From contig NC_062232.1 in NCBI RefSeq assembly GCF_902686445.1, forward strand, positions 94,040,932-94,104,931: 64,000 nt of DNA. The letters are read 5' to 3'. Positions 48,706 through 61,145 of this stretch are shown one piece after another. Position 1 is the stretch's first letter. Each line of letters starts with the position of its first letter. Under the pieces are notes generated by a model. It worked only from the letters and a program-made list of their open reading frames with translations. It searched no databases and had not been told where the DNA came from. Both the position numbers and the translations under genes were made by a program. Origin of the DNA: Sciurus carolinensis (lineage: Eukaryota > Chordata > Mammalia > Rodentia > Sciuridae).

Positions 48706-48763
48706 TATATACATATATGTGAATATTTTGGTTCTGTTTTTCTGGAGAACCCTGGCTAATGAA
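48142..48763 (+). mobile_element. ERVL-type solo LTR (MLT2-like)
   Basis: Starts 'tgattgttaattttgggtgt' and ends 'ctggagaaccctggctaat', the standard ends of MLT2-like LTRs. In between: 'gtgtctgtgacagtgtttcc', 'caccaccctgaatgtggatg', 'tcatatgagcctgtccaata'. A (CA)n microsatellite at 48660-48703 lies just before the 3' end. No internal ERV genes. Confidence 0.8.
48660..48703. repeat. (CA)n microsatellite
   Basis: 22 uninterrupted ac units, inside the LTR. Confidence 0.97.
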
Positions 48764-48987
48764 ATCACTTTCCACTCTTAGCCTTTAAGCATGCTTAAGT
48801 CTTTTCTATCCTAACTCTCCTAATCTTCCCTTAACTCTGTTTCTCTTTCATAGTATTGCTCACCTATTCTCCTTTCTTTCAGCAATAATTCCTTAAAAGA
48901 TTAACCAACTTATTCTTCTTACTCCCTCTCACACCATTTCTTCATCCACCATTGCAATCTTAAGTATGATACAAAAGTACCCAAAGG

Positions 48988-49100
48988 ACTGGGGTTGTGA
49001 CTCAGTGGTAGAGTGCTTGCCTAGCATGTGTGAGGCATAGGTTATGATCCTTACCACCACAGAAAAAATAAAGTCATGTTGTCCATCTAAAACTACAAAA
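48988..49100 (+). mobile_element. ID-type SINE
   Basis: 'actggggttgtgactcagtg', 'gagtgcttgcctagcatgtg', and the longer squirrel-type 3' extension 'tcatgttgtccatctaaaac', shared with the copy at 59.6 kb. Confidence 0.88.
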
Positions 49101-50065
49101 AAAATGTTTAAAAGCATATAAAAATGACTATTGTTTACTAATATAAACAATAATATATTACTAATACAATGGTTTCTTTGGAACTCTAATATATAAACAT
49201 AAGATGCTAATGCCAAGTTTACAGGTGCACTCCACTTAACTCTTTCTTGTGCTACTGCCATAGATGACACTCCATACTCCAGCAACAGCTGCCTTGTAGG
49301 TATCTTTGAATGCTCCAAAGAAGGCTGAATGATGTCCTACTATACCAGTGCAGACAAACCATGCAAAAGGCATCCACATGCACCAAATATTAAAAGATAA
49401 CCATCAGCAGGGTTTTGACCATTTGAATCTCTGTCAACTCTCAGTAGTTCAGTTCTGTTAAAGAAGCTTCCTCTTTTTCTAAAACATAACAGTCCATCCT
49501 CCTGTGTAGGTACCAAGATGATCCTCAAAGATGACATTATGATCACTTGCTATTGCTTTGCTCATAGTCAAGCTGTGTGTTTGTTCAAATGTCAGAGAAA
49601 GGTTAAGGAGGGATATTTATCAAGGTGCAAAATATTTTGTCAGGTAGACCTAGGGAAATCAAGTTTTTAAAAGTTAGAAGCCACACAATTAATTCACTTT
49701 ATCAAAAGTTATACAAGAGTAGGGGAAGTAATAAATTACTCTATTGAAAAATCACTGTATTAAATGCCATTCAGTTTTTCTGATTCAAGTGGTTTTTACA
49801 TGAATTTTTCTTTCATATCAACTTTTAATGTATCTTTGTTCAGTGGTAATATAAGAGCTCACAAAGTTTATCTGAAGCTCAATTATTGCTGATTGAAAGT
49901 TTTAGAGTAATGACTTTTCCCACATAATGTTAATTATTTCTATAATATAATTATGCATTTTGATTTAGGAATTTTAATGAATATTTAAAAGAGAGATGTG
50001 AGTTGGAAGTTCATTAGCTATCTAGCTTTCAAGGGCTTGTTCATGGGAGGTAGAAACTGAGCATA
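49101..50065. other. No recognised gene or repeat
   Basis: A 129-codon minus-strand frame (48929-49318) overlaps the ID SINE and is not a credible gene. Nothing else recognised. Confidence 0.35.
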
Positions 50066-50260
50066 CAGTTGAAAGAACATTGTCCTGGGGGCAGGACATG
50101 TGGGCTCTATCACCTAGGATCTGTTTTTTTCCTGGGCTTCCTCCGCTAAATTTTTCTAGGTTTCCATTTTCTCATCTGACAAATGGCGAAAATAATACTT
50201 GTCCTATATTCCTTGTGGAATGGATTTTCAGAGACAGTTACAATTTCAAATATTCGAACT
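50066..50260 (+). mobile_element. MIR SINE
   Basis: 'gggcaggacatgtgggctct', 'atcacctaggatctg', 'tttccattttctcatctgac' and 'aaatggcgaaaataatactt' follow the MIR order. Confidence 0.75.
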
Positions 50261-51414
50261 CCTTGACAGGGCATTTGTCTCAATTTTTGGTTCACAAAAC
50301 CCAGTTACATCAAGTGTATGTTGCATAACTAAGGTTGTAGGGAGCTAGAAGCTACAATTCAGTCTGACTTTTATGTTTCTCATTTTATGTGTAATTATTG
50401 TTCTCTTTGCCTTTATGGCTTTTAGGTTTAAGATAAGAAGCTCCAAAGCATCAGAGTTGAAAGAGCAACCATTCACATCCCATATTAACCTTCATTTTGT
50501 CATTCCTTTTGCATTTTTCCTGAAAAATATGACAGTTTTCAATTCTCACAGAGACTGAAGGGATGGTGGGGGAGTTGTGGACTTATAGATCATTTTTAGA
50601 GCTGCAAACACCAATCCCTTGCGTTCAGTTCACTGAAAAGAAATCCTGACATGATTCATCACAGGTACCTATCCTGTGTCCTTTGTAGAGGAAGAAGAGT
50701 TAACTAGAAGAAAACAGAGTCAGGGGTCATTGGAAGAGATTTTTAAAGGGCATGAATAGTGACCAGCTGGTTAGTGTTAGGGTTTGTTCAGATATAGTAA
50801 GGAAAAATAGAGCAGTTTTAAATCTCAAGAATACACAGAACCTGAAAACAAGAACCAAACTAGGAAACCAAGGATCGAATGAAAAATTAAGGGTAGCAAG
50901 ATAAAGTCCTGTTTGGAGAGGCAGTAATGCCACTATGACCTCCTAATTTAATTTTGAAATATCAAACAAAAGATTTTGATCTCTACAAATGCATTTCTGA
51001 AACAGAGCCTGAAATCAGGATAGTGTCATGAAATTTTCTAATTTTCGGTGGCTTCAAACTTCATAGGCTTCTATAGCTACAGGATAAGAAACAGCTGTTA
51101 GAATGAGCTGAAGGATAGCAGAAGGTAGAAAATGAATGAGTGGGGGCTTGAAAGAAATAACTTAAAGGTCGTTGAGGTCCAATTTTAGAGAATAAGATTA
51201 ACTGAATGCAAGAAAACTACACTGGCATTTGGAGGTAAGTAGAAATTTCTCATTGCAACAAAGGTATTCCTCTAAATAGGATAAGCACTTGGTGGTGGTA
51301 ACAATGTCAAATACTGTTTTAATATCCTTCAGGACACCTAGGGCAAATAGAACATGGTAGAAGTTCACTAGTGACTGGATAAGGGTTTTATTTTTATCAG
51401 CTGTATGATTTCTT
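50261..51414. other. No recognised gene or repeat
   Basis: No recognised feature in about 1.1 kb. Confidence 0.35.
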
Positions 51415-51545
51415 TACTCAACGAACATATTTATTGAGACCTATGCTCAATATAATATAAATAGAGAGATGAAAATGACACTGTCACTTGCCCTTGAACT
51501 TCTCAGACATAAACAATAACAAAATTGTGATTCACATGCAGGGAC
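51415..51545 (+). mobile_element. Ancient mammalian-wide repeat (short copy)
   Basis: 'tttactcaacgaacatattt', 'attgagacctatgctcaata' and 'cttgcccttgaacttctcag' match the start of the family seen at 34.8 kb. Confidence 0.5.
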
Positions 51546-53272
51546 TTTAATCTTTGAAAATAGGCAGAAACAAACAACACCAACAAGATGACTAAGTTAA
51601 AAATAAATGAGAAGTTGTCTCTGACACTTTTGTCAGATAGTTATCTTAGAATTCTGTATTTCAAAAAATCATATTACTTTTCTTATCTCTGTGGAAGATA
51701 GATACAGTGCTGCATCTGAATTTTCTTAAAAATCCAAAGTTTACTCTGACTGTGTTTTGCCGCATGAATCTCTAGAGTAAGAATACTTTGCTCTTTGTAA
51801 TAATAGTTGTTTGACTTGCTATAAGAAAAAGATCTGCTTGAATGTTTTTTTCATTGATTTTGTCTTTTCCCACACCTTCAATTTGTGATGAGATATGAAT
51901 TATATAGCTTATATTGCACCAAAATGGACAGTGCTGGCAATCTGATTTATATACACAAGATTGTTTCCATTGACAAAACAAATAGGGTAATAGAATCATA
52001 AGGCTAGGAGAAAATTCAGAATGTTATCAATTTGCCCTAGCTATAGTCCATAACTATTCAAAAGATGGATGAATCTAACCATTTTAAGGTTATTCAATGA
52101 TTCACTAAAGGATTTCCAGTTCCCTTTTCTTATCTGTGCCTAACATTTGCTGCTGACTTCATCAATTATATAGCTAAGTAAACTACTTAAAGTCAAAATT
52201 TTTTTCTTATGGTGCAACAGCATGTGTTTAAGTACATGGGATATAATAGAGTATGAAAAGGTAGCAATTTCCCATTTTTGAAGATGGTTTTTAGAATTTG
52301 CAACTCTAAAGAAAACCAACTCTCTCTCAGACCAAGCTTGGATGATCATACTTTTTACTTAATACCCATCAGTTAGTCTCAAGAGATGATGAAGTAACAG
52401 CTACTTAGATTAAGATTCTTCTGCCAAGTTACTATAATAGAGTATCATTATCACACTATGTGGTCCAGGATCAAGAGCATCAAAATCAAACTGCAAAAAA
52501 GTATGATCATGAATTAGGCCAAAGTACCAGTTTATTGGGAAGAGAAGTTAGGAATCAAGGAATAGTAAGTGGGATGTAAGGCAATAGAGACACATCCCCA
52601 AGTTTAAATTAAGACAGGTGGGAATCCGAAAGTGAGAACACTAGAGAAGCAGATCATCAATACAAAAAAGGTGTGTGAAGCTGCTGCTGGTGTTGGTGGT
52701 GACGGAGGTGATGGTAAGTTATTTCTTCTATCTTGACTTTACGTTTTAGATTAACCTCAGCATACTAAGAATATTTAACTAGGATTTCTCCTTGCAGAGT
52801 TTAAGCATATTCTAAAGTGGCAAGATCCCTGATTTCTGATCTGTTAGAAAATTTACAAGTTTATTCATGAAAGACATATACATTTCCTACAATTAATTGT
52901 GGTGAAGTATAAAGTCTAGGGTGATTCAGCACCAGTCTCTAGACCTAACCATGGTTATGTCTATGCTATGTTTAACAGAATAATTATTTTAAATGACTTA
53001 GTCGCTAGAGTTTTCTAACTCTCTAGAATTTTGGCATTCTACAATTCAGATATCTAAAGTGTATCCTGAGAATTATAACTCAGCAAATCAAATACAATTT
53101 AATATAGTACAGCAATGACAGTTAAAATGTTTATATCACCAATCAGAAAGGTGAAAATTAGGCCATTTTAAATTGACACCAGAAATGTAAAAAGGAAAAT
53201 TAACTCAGTTAATCAGTGGACTAAAGAGTCAAATCCAGAGGATAGATGTTGAGGACTGGACATTAAAATACG
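51546..53272. other. Long stretch without recognised repeat or gene
   Basis: About 1.7 kb, AT-rich, no recognised exon or repeat. A short GCT/GGT-type run at 52680-52710 is minor. Confidence 0.35.
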
Positions 53273-53296
53273 AAAAAAAAAAAAAAAAAAAAAAAA
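53273..53296. repeat. A24 homopolymer
   Basis: Twenty-four consecutive A after 'cattaaaatacg'. I recognise no SINE or L1 in front of it. Confidence 0.97.
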
Positions 53297-53647
53297 GTTA
53301 AACTTTGACCTTGCATTTAGAACGCATTTTAGTGGATTAGCTTCCAAAACATGATTAAAATGTTCATGGTTCTAAAATATCTAAAGGTTTTAAATAAATA
53401 TCTCTTTACTTATTTTAATAAAATTGTTACTTTATACAGAAACAAAAGACCAAGTGTTTTCTTTTCTTTGAGGAGTAAGCCAATATTTTATGAACACAGC
53501 ATTTGGGACTAGTGGATACATATGATCCTTGTTTTGTGAAAATTGTAGAAAAGGTAGATTAATCTTGAGTAACTTTATGTCACCTGAATCTATCATTTTT
53601 AGGGTCTTAATCTTTTTAGTTATTCATATGCAAAAGTATCTTGTCTA

Positions 53648-53810
53648 TGTGAGGCAGTTTAGTATGCTATAAAAAAACCCTTCTAGGTCAGATGGTTCGT
53701 GTTCTACAACTATATACACAGCTTATTAGGTTTGTAACTCTGGGTAAATCAACAAACCATTCAGAACCTCAGTTTCCCCATTTATTAAATGACAATAATA
53801 ATAACAAAAT
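53648..53810 (+). mobile_element. MIR SINE
   Basis: 'gaggcagtttagtatgctat', 'taactctgggtaaatcaaca' and 'aacctcagtttccccattta' are MIR landmarks. Confidence 0.75.
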
Positions 53811-54639
53811 ATGTGTTGATTTGTGTTTCAAATGAAGAATTATCTTACTATTCACTTATAAGTGATATTTGAATAATAAGTGAAAGCTTTTTGTAAAAAT
53901 TATTGTAATATGGTTGCTATTTTATTGTTAAATATCTAAAATTTTTCCTTTCATTTGCTAGTGGTGCTAATATGGGAATTAATTACTAGAAACTAGTACA
54001 AGATACACGTTAGTTCTATACAATCCAGATAATTCCATGAACAAATTAGTGATTGTGATGTTGCAAAGTCTTGGCTGAACTACTTTGATAGCCTTTTGGG
54101 TAGGAAGGAGATATTGGAACTAGATTAAAATACAAGTAAGTGAGTCTACAACTGTTTGAATGAGTAGTCTTAAAGCAAGATAAAGAGTTGGTATTAACCT
54201 AGAGAGAAATTTCATTTTTTTAAATTGAAATTCAGAAGTATCAATATTTTGGGTTTATTGTTAAGAAAATGAAACATTTCAGAAATTCTAGATAAAACTT
54301 TGAAAATACATGTTGTACAATATAAACTTGAGTAAATGACAACATAATATTAAAATTGGCTTTAAATTTGAAAATTTCATGTAAATGTTCTAAAGCAAAT
54401 TAGAAAGCTCTTTTCAATATTTTCATTCCCTCTGTTTTTTAAATTCCATAACTAAAAGGAACCTATAAAAAAAGTTTTAAGAAATAAAAATATGTGTGTG
54501 TACAGAAAGATAAGAAATGATAAAACAAACAGAGCAAAATATAAATAATTGGTATATCTGAATAAAGTACACATAAAAGTTAAAAGAGAACATAAGAATT
54601 TTTTTCATCTTAACAAATTTTAGGTGTGAAATACAGTAT
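53811..54639. other. No recognised feature
   Basis: AT-rich, no recognised gene or repeat. Confidence 0.3.
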
Positions 54640-55315
54640 TGACTATAAGTACAATGTTGTAGTGCAGATCTTTACAATTTATTCACCTTTCTTAACTAAA
54701 ACTGAAACACAGTAACTCCCCATTTCTCTTTCTGCCTTCTCCCACAGACATTGGCAATCACTATTCTACTCCATTATTCTATGAATCTGACTACTTTAGA
54801 TACCTCATAGAAGTAGAGTCATGCAGTATTTGGTTTTCTGTTACTCATTTTACTTAGCATAATGTTCTCAAGGTCCATCCGTGTTGTCATATATTTCAGA
54901 TTTACCTTCTTTTCAAAGGCTGAATAGTATTATGTTGTATATATATACTATGTTTTTTATCCAGTCATCAACTGATGAACATTTAGATCAATTCCATTAT
55001 TGTGAACAGTGCTGTAGTGAACACAAGAATGAAAATTTCTCTCAAGGCCTGATTTCAATTATTTGGGATAAATACCCAAAAGTGTTATTTCTGAATCATA
55101 TGGTAGTTTTTAATTTTGGGGGGAATCTCCATACTCTTTTCCATAACTGCTATACCATTCTGCATTTCCACCAATGGCATGTGAGTGTTTTAATTTCTCC
55201 ACATTCTTATCAACATTTGTTGTCTTTTGTTTTATTTTTGGTAATAGCCATTCTGACAAGTATATTGGATCTCATTGTGGTTTTGATTTTTGAGAAGTTT
55301 CATTTAAGATAACCC
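54640..55315 (-). mobile_element. L1 3' end and ORF2 remnant, minus strand
   Basis: Reverse complement of an L1M tail and ORF2 C-terminus. Plus-strand landmarks: 'gacattggcaatcactattc', 'ttacttagcataatgttctc', 'ggctgaatagtattatgttg', 'ggtagtttttaattttgggg', 'gatctcattgtggttttgat'. The 143-codon plus-strand frame here is an antisense artefact. Confidence 0.85.
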
Positions 55316-55369
55316 CATTGTTTTTTCTTTTCAATGATTTGGATGAAAATATTTATGACATGATAATTC

Positions 55370-55512
55370 TCGATGCGATTCTACATCATGTATAACCAGA
55401 AGAATGAGAAGTTATACTCCATTATATATGGTGTGTCAAAATGCAATCCACTGTCATGTATACCTAATTAAAACAAACAAAATTTTTTAAAAATCAATCA
55501 ATAAATAAAAAT
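55370..55512 (+). mobile_element. Short 5'-truncated L1 3' UTR
   Basis: 'gcgattctacatcatgtata', 'gaagttatactccattatat' and 'aatgcaatccactgtcatgt' followed by an A-rich tail ending in (AATA)n-like text. Same tail type as at 57.7 kb. Confidence 0.8.
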
Positions 55513-55966
55513 GTGAATAAATTGCTCAAATTCAGGATCTCTAGAGATTAAGAAAGTCTGGAATGATGGCTTGAAACTAGAAAATGAAATCTAATATGGA
55601 TAAAGGTAAAGATTTTTAATTTGTTTTTCCAACACAACTCCTTTAAGTATTGCATGAATATGACATAGTCAAAGAAATAGCAAAGATGAAAAAGCTGTAG
55701 GTATTTTAATTGACTATAGACAATGGGTGATGAGATAGATAAGGAAAACTAATATGAAAAACTCAAGAGCATCACAGTTGCTTAAAGTTCAGAAGCTTTG
55801 GAGGAAATGGTGTAGATAAGGTTACCATTTGGTTACAAACAGTATTACAAATGGATGAAGACTGTGCTTCTTCTTGCTGTACTTTCTTTATCAGAGTTCC
55901 CATTTTGGAATTGAGAGTGAAACTGGCATCAGACTTAGGAGAAATATAAGGGTATTGCTCCCAAGT
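55513..55966. other. No recognised feature
   Basis: No gene or repeat recognised. Confidence 0.3.
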
Positions 55967-56411
55967 TGTTATGATTTGGATATAAGGTGTCCCCTCAAAA
56001 CTCTTATGTTAATGTAGGAATGCTCAGAGGTGAAATTATTAGATTATTAGAGTTGAACCCTAATCAGCGGATTAGTCCATTTGATGCATTAATAATTTAA
56101 ATGAAATACTGGGTGGTAACTATAGGCAGGTGGAGTATGGCTGGAGGAAGTATGTCACTGGGGGACATAGCTTTGGGGATTATATCTTGTCCCCCTGAAG
56201 TCCCCCTGTCTTTCTGCTCCCAGCTGCCATGAGCTGAGCAATGCTCTTCCACCACACCCTTCCTGCATGATGCTGCTTCACCAGAAGCCTGGAACAATGG
56301 AGTACGCCAACTCTGGAGTGAACTTCTGAAATTATGAGTCCAAAATATACTTTTCTTCCTCTAAATTGTTGTAGTTGGATATATTGGTCACCATGATGAA
56401 AAGTTTAAGAG
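55967..56411 (+). mobile_element. Solo MaLR LTR (MST-like)
   Basis: Third copy of the family at 25.8 and 28.1 kb: starts tgttatgatttggat, carries 'actgggtggtaactataggc', 'gctgccatgagctgagcaat' and a mutated polyadenylation region ('gtccaaaatatacttttctt'). The 3' end is degraded and no target duplication is visible. Confidence 0.85.
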
Positions 56412-56682
56412 AAGAGTTAGAAATCATGATTATTTTTGTTAAGTAGGAAATATATAATATATATTAATAAAGTTTGTTCTTCAATTTGGATATTAAATCT
56501 CATCATTATTAGTATGTATATGTTTCAATATGTAAGCAATTGATGTCTCTTAACAAAGTCAAAAACAAATATCAGCCTCATGTAATTCTGAGAAAAAAAG
56601 GTTCTAGTACATATACATTCTTCTCTTCCAAAATAAATAAATAAATAAATAACTGTTGTGCCTTTTTTTTTCTTGCCTTCCA
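56412..56682. other. No recognised feature; short (AAAT)n
   Basis: Contains an (AAAT)n run at about 56630-56652 and a T9 run; nothing else recognised. Confidence 0.4.
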
Positions 56683-57143
56683 TATTAGGGCAGGATTTTT
56701 CAGAGAAATAGAACCAACAGGATATTTGTCTGTTTCCATATCTATATCTAGCTATTCACTTACTCATTTTTTTGCTATAAACGTATATACCTATGTATAC
56801 AAAAGAGAAAGTGCTTAACTTTAAGGAGTTTCCATACATGACAAGGGAGTAATACACATCCAAAGTCTGTAAGATAGGCAGACAGGCAGGGGTTCCAAAA
56901 GAGTGTTGCAATATGACTCCAAAGGCAGTGCTGACAGAATTCATTCTTGTTTGGGAAAGTCAGTCTTTGTTTTATTAAAGTCCTTAACTAATTAGATCAG
57001 AACCACCCCACATGGAAGGTGATCTGCTTTACTCAAATTCACTGATTTAAATTTTATTTTCAGAGAAAGATCCAGAATAATAATTGACCAACTATCTAGG
57101 CACTGTGGTCCAATCAAGTTCACATATAAAATTAACCATCACA
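56683..57143 (-). mobile_element. ERVL-type solo LTR (MLT2-like), minus strand
   Basis: Reverse complement of an MLT2-like LTR: 'tcagagaaatagaaccaaca', 'ctgctttactcaaattcact', 'aataataattgaccaactat', ending 'aattaaccatcaca'. Opposite strand to the related LTR at 48.1 kb. Confidence 0.8.
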
Positions 57144-57314
57144 TCCACTTTGTTTTAAAGTCCTAAAATTCTTTATACTTATATCTCTGAGCTTGCCAAT
57201 TAATTAAGAGCCATCAATCACTTTTGGGAAATTTCTAGACTTCAAAGAATACCATTGAAGAATAATGAAACTTCCCTTAGGACATGCTGTAAAATGTCAA
57301 ATTAAGACACTTTA

Positions 57315-58345
57315 TGAATTTGTTCAACAAAATATTTTTAAGCACTTAAAATGTTCCATTTATGAATATTACTCAGCCATAAACAAGAATAAAATTATGG
57401 CATTTGCAGGTAAATGGATGGAGTTGGAGAATATCATGCTAACCAAAATAAGCCAATTCCAAAAAAACCAAAGGCCAAATGTTTTCTCTGATAAGATGCT
57501 GATACATAAAGGGAGGAGGGTAGGACATAAGGGAAGAATGGAGGAACTTTGGATTGTGTAGAGGAAAATGAGGGAAGGGGACTTGGAGTATGAAAGATGG
57601 TGGAATGAGACAGACATCATTACCCGATGTAAATGTATGATTACACAAATGGTGTGACTCTACATTGTGAACAACCAGAGAAGTGAAAAGTTGTACTCTG
57701 TTTGTGTACAATGAATCAAAATGCAGGTTGCTGTCATGTATAACTAAATAGAACAAACAATAAAAATAAATAATAAATAAATAAATAAATAATAAACAAA
57801 ATGTTCCATTTACCAACCTGAGCATAAAATATAGAACAATAAAAAGTATGGCCCCTGCCCTCATGGAGTAATAGTCTGGTAAACTGAGGTATATGGTCAT
57901 TAATCCAAGAATCACATAAATTAATGTAAGTGTAGTACTAATATGAGTGTTAAGAAGTATACAGTTCTTTGGTCTTTCGATGGCACTTCATTTTGTCTAC
58001 GTGTTCAGAAGTTACATTTGAATTGAGATATGAGGAATGATAAGAAGTTAACTAGACAAAAGATTTTGGGAAACCAGCAGTGTTACCACCTGTATTGGGA
58101 GGGAACATGGTGAATATGAGGGTCTAAGAGAAGGTCAACATGGTTAGAAAAGAGAGAATATTATTCAAATGATAATGTATATATACTTAGGAATGGGGTC
58201 ATCAGAAGTCTTGATGAGACTATTAGAAATTTTGCCTTTACCATAAGAGCTAAAGGAAAGTACTGAAGTTTTTAAGCATAGGAAAGATATCCTTAGATTT
58301 TTCTTTCAAGCACTTCGTTCTGACTATGGAGAGTAAGTTGGAGGA
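57315..58345 (+). mobile_element. Ancient mammalian-wide repeat split by a young L1
   Basis: Left piece 57315-57362 ('gaatttgttcaacaaaatat', 'aagcacttaaaatgttcc'). The right piece resumes after the L1 at 57798 and continues 'ggcccctgccctcatggagt'. Its later text is the same family as at 47.0 kb. The split is exactly at the L1 target site. Confidence 0.7.
57348..57812 (+). mobile_element. 5'-truncated L1 with perfect 15-bp target-site duplication
   Basis: Body 57363-57797: last part of ORF2 ('gaatattactcagccataaa', 'ggtaaatggatggagttgga'), 3' UTR ('ggtggaatgagacagacatc', 'acacaaatggtgtgactcta') and an A-rich (AAAT)n tail at about 57760-57797. Flanked by identical aaaatgttccattta at 57348-57362 and 57798-57812. 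The perfect duplication and good match to L1 consensus text suggest a fairly young insertion. The 158-codon minus-strand frame over it is antisense to the 3' UTR. Confidence 0.93.
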
Positions 58346-59618
58346 AGAGCAAAATAGATATAATTTAGACCAATTAATAAATTTTTGCTTTTTAGAGCAA
58401 GAGAAGATGGAATTTCACAAGAAGCAGTTAGACTGTACAGATATTTAAGTGGGTTCAATTATGAATGGGATATATGGATTGGAAAGAAAACATTTGAATA
58501 TGTGGGGTTTTAGCTCAGAAGGAAAGTTTGTTATGGAGACATAAAATTTTTGAGTAATCTTTTAGGTGGATAATAATTCAGCAGTTTTTTCCTCATCATT
58601 TTTTCTATCAGAAAAATCAATAAATAGGAGGATTGACTTGTCATAATTTACACAGAGTGAACAGCCTATATTGAGATACTAGATCTTCTTAATCCATAGA
58701 TTGTTATTATAGACATGCATATACACACACTGCTCATATTGTTTAACTTTAGGAAAATGGATAATACTGAGAGTGTAGACGAATCCTAAATTATCTTTCT
58801 ACTGGGAAGGAAGCATAAAAGCAATAATAAGGTATTTTATTTTTATAAGGTAATATACTGATTCTATACTAAGCTACATAGTGGATTAGAACCTTCTTAA
58901 TGAAAACTATAGGGTATTTTTTAATGCCACTGAACTAATCATGTCACTAATTTGGAATTAAGTTGTCTAAATGAAAACCGAAGTCATTTCACACGCTTCA
59001 ACATAAATTAACCCCAGGGGAAATCTCTTCAAATGTAATTTTTCAGGTTTCTTTGAACTGACTCTTGTAATTTCTCAAGGGAGAGAAAATAAATAGTGTA
59101 TAATCTATGTGTGGAAGAATTACTTAATTATACCCCCATATGCTCAATATGTTGATTTATGAAATTTGTTTTGAGATGAAAATGCTTGTTTTTTTCTTAG
59201 CCTGAGAATATAATCACATTTTCAAATTCTATCCTTTTAATATCCACAAATGTACTGGCTATTTGCTGAATACCAAACATTGTGTTAGCTATTGTGGATA
59301 ATTACAAGATCAAAGCATGTGCATATCCTGGGCACTTAGTTTCTTTGTGTATGGAGCTGAAATCTCACTATGTCCAACAGCACAGAATGACCCAATGGTT
59401 TCTTCTTGAGTATACTTGTAAGAAATACTGCTCTAATAGGGAGAACATTAATGGATTGTGGGGATTTTTAGTTGTTTATGTTTTAGTTGTGTCTATGAGG
59501 ATTATTTAAAATAGGTATTCTCTACTGTTTTTCAGTCTTAGGACACATTTTAACATATATAAATTCATCTTAGTAATTATACCTTTAGTGTATTTCAACT
59601 GAGAAATATATAATTATG
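58346..59618. other. No recognised gene; possible old repeat at about 59250-59340
   Basis: At 59250-59340 the text 'tttgctgaataccaaacatt' and 'gtgttagctattgtggataa' may be another short piece of the old unassigned family. Otherwise no recognised feature. Confidence 0.35.
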
Positions 59619-59745
59619 GGCTGGAGTTGTGGCTCAGTGGTAGAGTACTTGCCTAGCATGTGTGAGGCACTGGGTTCGATCCTTAGCACTATATGAAAAA
59701 TAAATAAAATAAAGCTATTGTGTCCATCTACAACTAAAAAAAATA
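59619..59745 (+). mobile_element. ID-type SINE with extended 3' end
   Basis: Near-consensus head 'gggctggagttgtggctcag', 'gtgaggcactgggttcgatc', then 'aaataaataaaataaagcta' and 'ttgtgtccatctacaactaa', the longer squirrel-type 3' module also present at 48.99 kb. Confidence 0.92.
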
Positions 59746-59984
59746 AGTAATTATAAATAAGCTATAGTGGATTTAGTAAATCTCTTAAAGAAATTTGTAT
59801 TTTATTCACTACAAAAACATATACTTTTGAACAGTTAATACACAAAAGTGTCTTGCATATTTATTCAATTTACTAAGACTTCTTGGTGCATGGAGCCTCA
59901 TGGCCATGAATAAGGGATGCTCCTCAAAGAGTTTAGAAATTAAACCTAGGTCATGAACAGAGAACTCTAAATCATGGAGAAATC
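59746..59984. other. No recognised feature
   Basis: No gene or repeat recognised. Confidence 0.3.
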
Positions 59985-60075
59985 CCTCCTCCCCGTCCTG
60001 CATGCTGGGTATTGAACCCAGGGCCTTGTGCATGCAAGGCAAACACTCTACCAACTGAGTTATATCCCCAGCCTG
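59985..60075 (-). mobile_element. ID-type SINE, minus strand
   Basis: 'gcatgctgggtattgaaccc', 'agggccttgtgcatgcaagg' and 'ctctaccaactgagttatat' followed by 'ccccagcc' are the reverse complement of a well-preserved ID element. Confidence 0.9.
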
Positions 60076-61145
60076 GGGCAGGAGTTTCTTTTGAAACAAA
60101 TCCTTTAAATGGTATCTCAGTTTTCTCCAGCTTGTTTTGGAAATTTTTGTCATATTTCCTCTGCTCCTGACTGGTTAAAATGCATGGGCATAATTTTAGT
60201 CTAATACTCTCACCTTTCACTTGGAAGATTTCAACTTTTCATCAGTTAGCAATTTTGGGGGGAAGGCTGATAGACATGAGATGGAGAGACAGAATGAGAA
60301 AATTAAGTCTTGACTTGAGTTCCATTTACAGACAATGCTTACTTAGTCTTCTTAGGCCTTTGCCAGCTCTATATAATACTATATAATACTCTCTTCTGAT
60401 CTCCTTCATCCACCTCTTTCCAGTCAAAGAGTTTATAATTCCTATTCAGGGCCACTGATCTAAAGTTTTATAAAAGGATCCCTTTCTTTCCTGATTCTGC
60501 TATGAAAACATTTGAATTAAGTAAAAATTGGCAATAATTTAAAGGTAGCAAAGTTTACTACTACATGCTATTGTGAATGTTCTGTAAAAACATGTTTCCT
60601 GGAGCAGCTGGATAGTTTAAGGATTAGAGGAATTACCTGAGAGATTCAGAGCACAATCAGACAAATACTAAAGACATATTGTAACTTAGACATCTTGGGA
60701 CAAAGAGAAAGCAATATGTAACTAGAAATGAGAGAAAGTGGGAATGGGTTTAGCAGAAAATTAAGTTGTAATAGTATAGGTGTGAATTCAGATATAGCCT
60801 GGGATTAGGACCTTCAAAGTACCCAAATGAGTTTTAAATAAACCAACAAATGAAAAGATATATACACTTATTTACTTCAGGTATCAAGGCACTTAAAGCT
60901 CTACCACACAGGCAGCACATAAAAATATAATAAAATTAAGGATATTAAGGATGAAAGACATTTTGGAGAGCCAGATGAGCTAGACTGGAGATAGATGTGA
61001 CAGATTTGTGATTAAACCCATTTTTTTAAATATCAGGAAAAAATTAAACATGTACCAGGTGCTTTTGAGGAATAGACACTGTCTTTGGCCAGTCACAAAG
61101 ACTCTAGTGAGATGAACATGTCAAGAGAACAATTATAATACATTC
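60076..61145. other. No recognised gene or repeat
   Basis: About 1.1 kb of AT-rich sequence with no recognised feature. Confidence 0.35.

Noticed and set aside
48929..49318. 129-codon minus-strand frame
   Set aside because: Runs through an ID SINE and adjoining sequence; no homology recognised.
54881..55312. 143-codon plus-strand frame
   Set aside because: Antisense to L1 ORF2; landmarks of reversed L1 run throughout.
57439..57915. 158-codon minus-strand frame
   Set aside because: It is antisense to the 3' end and 3' UTR of a truncated L1 and crosses its target-site boundary, so it is not a gene.
59619..59690. tRNA gene
   Set aside because: A and B boxes are present, but this and the sister sequences are ID SINEs with A-rich tails, and they cannot fold as full tRNAs.
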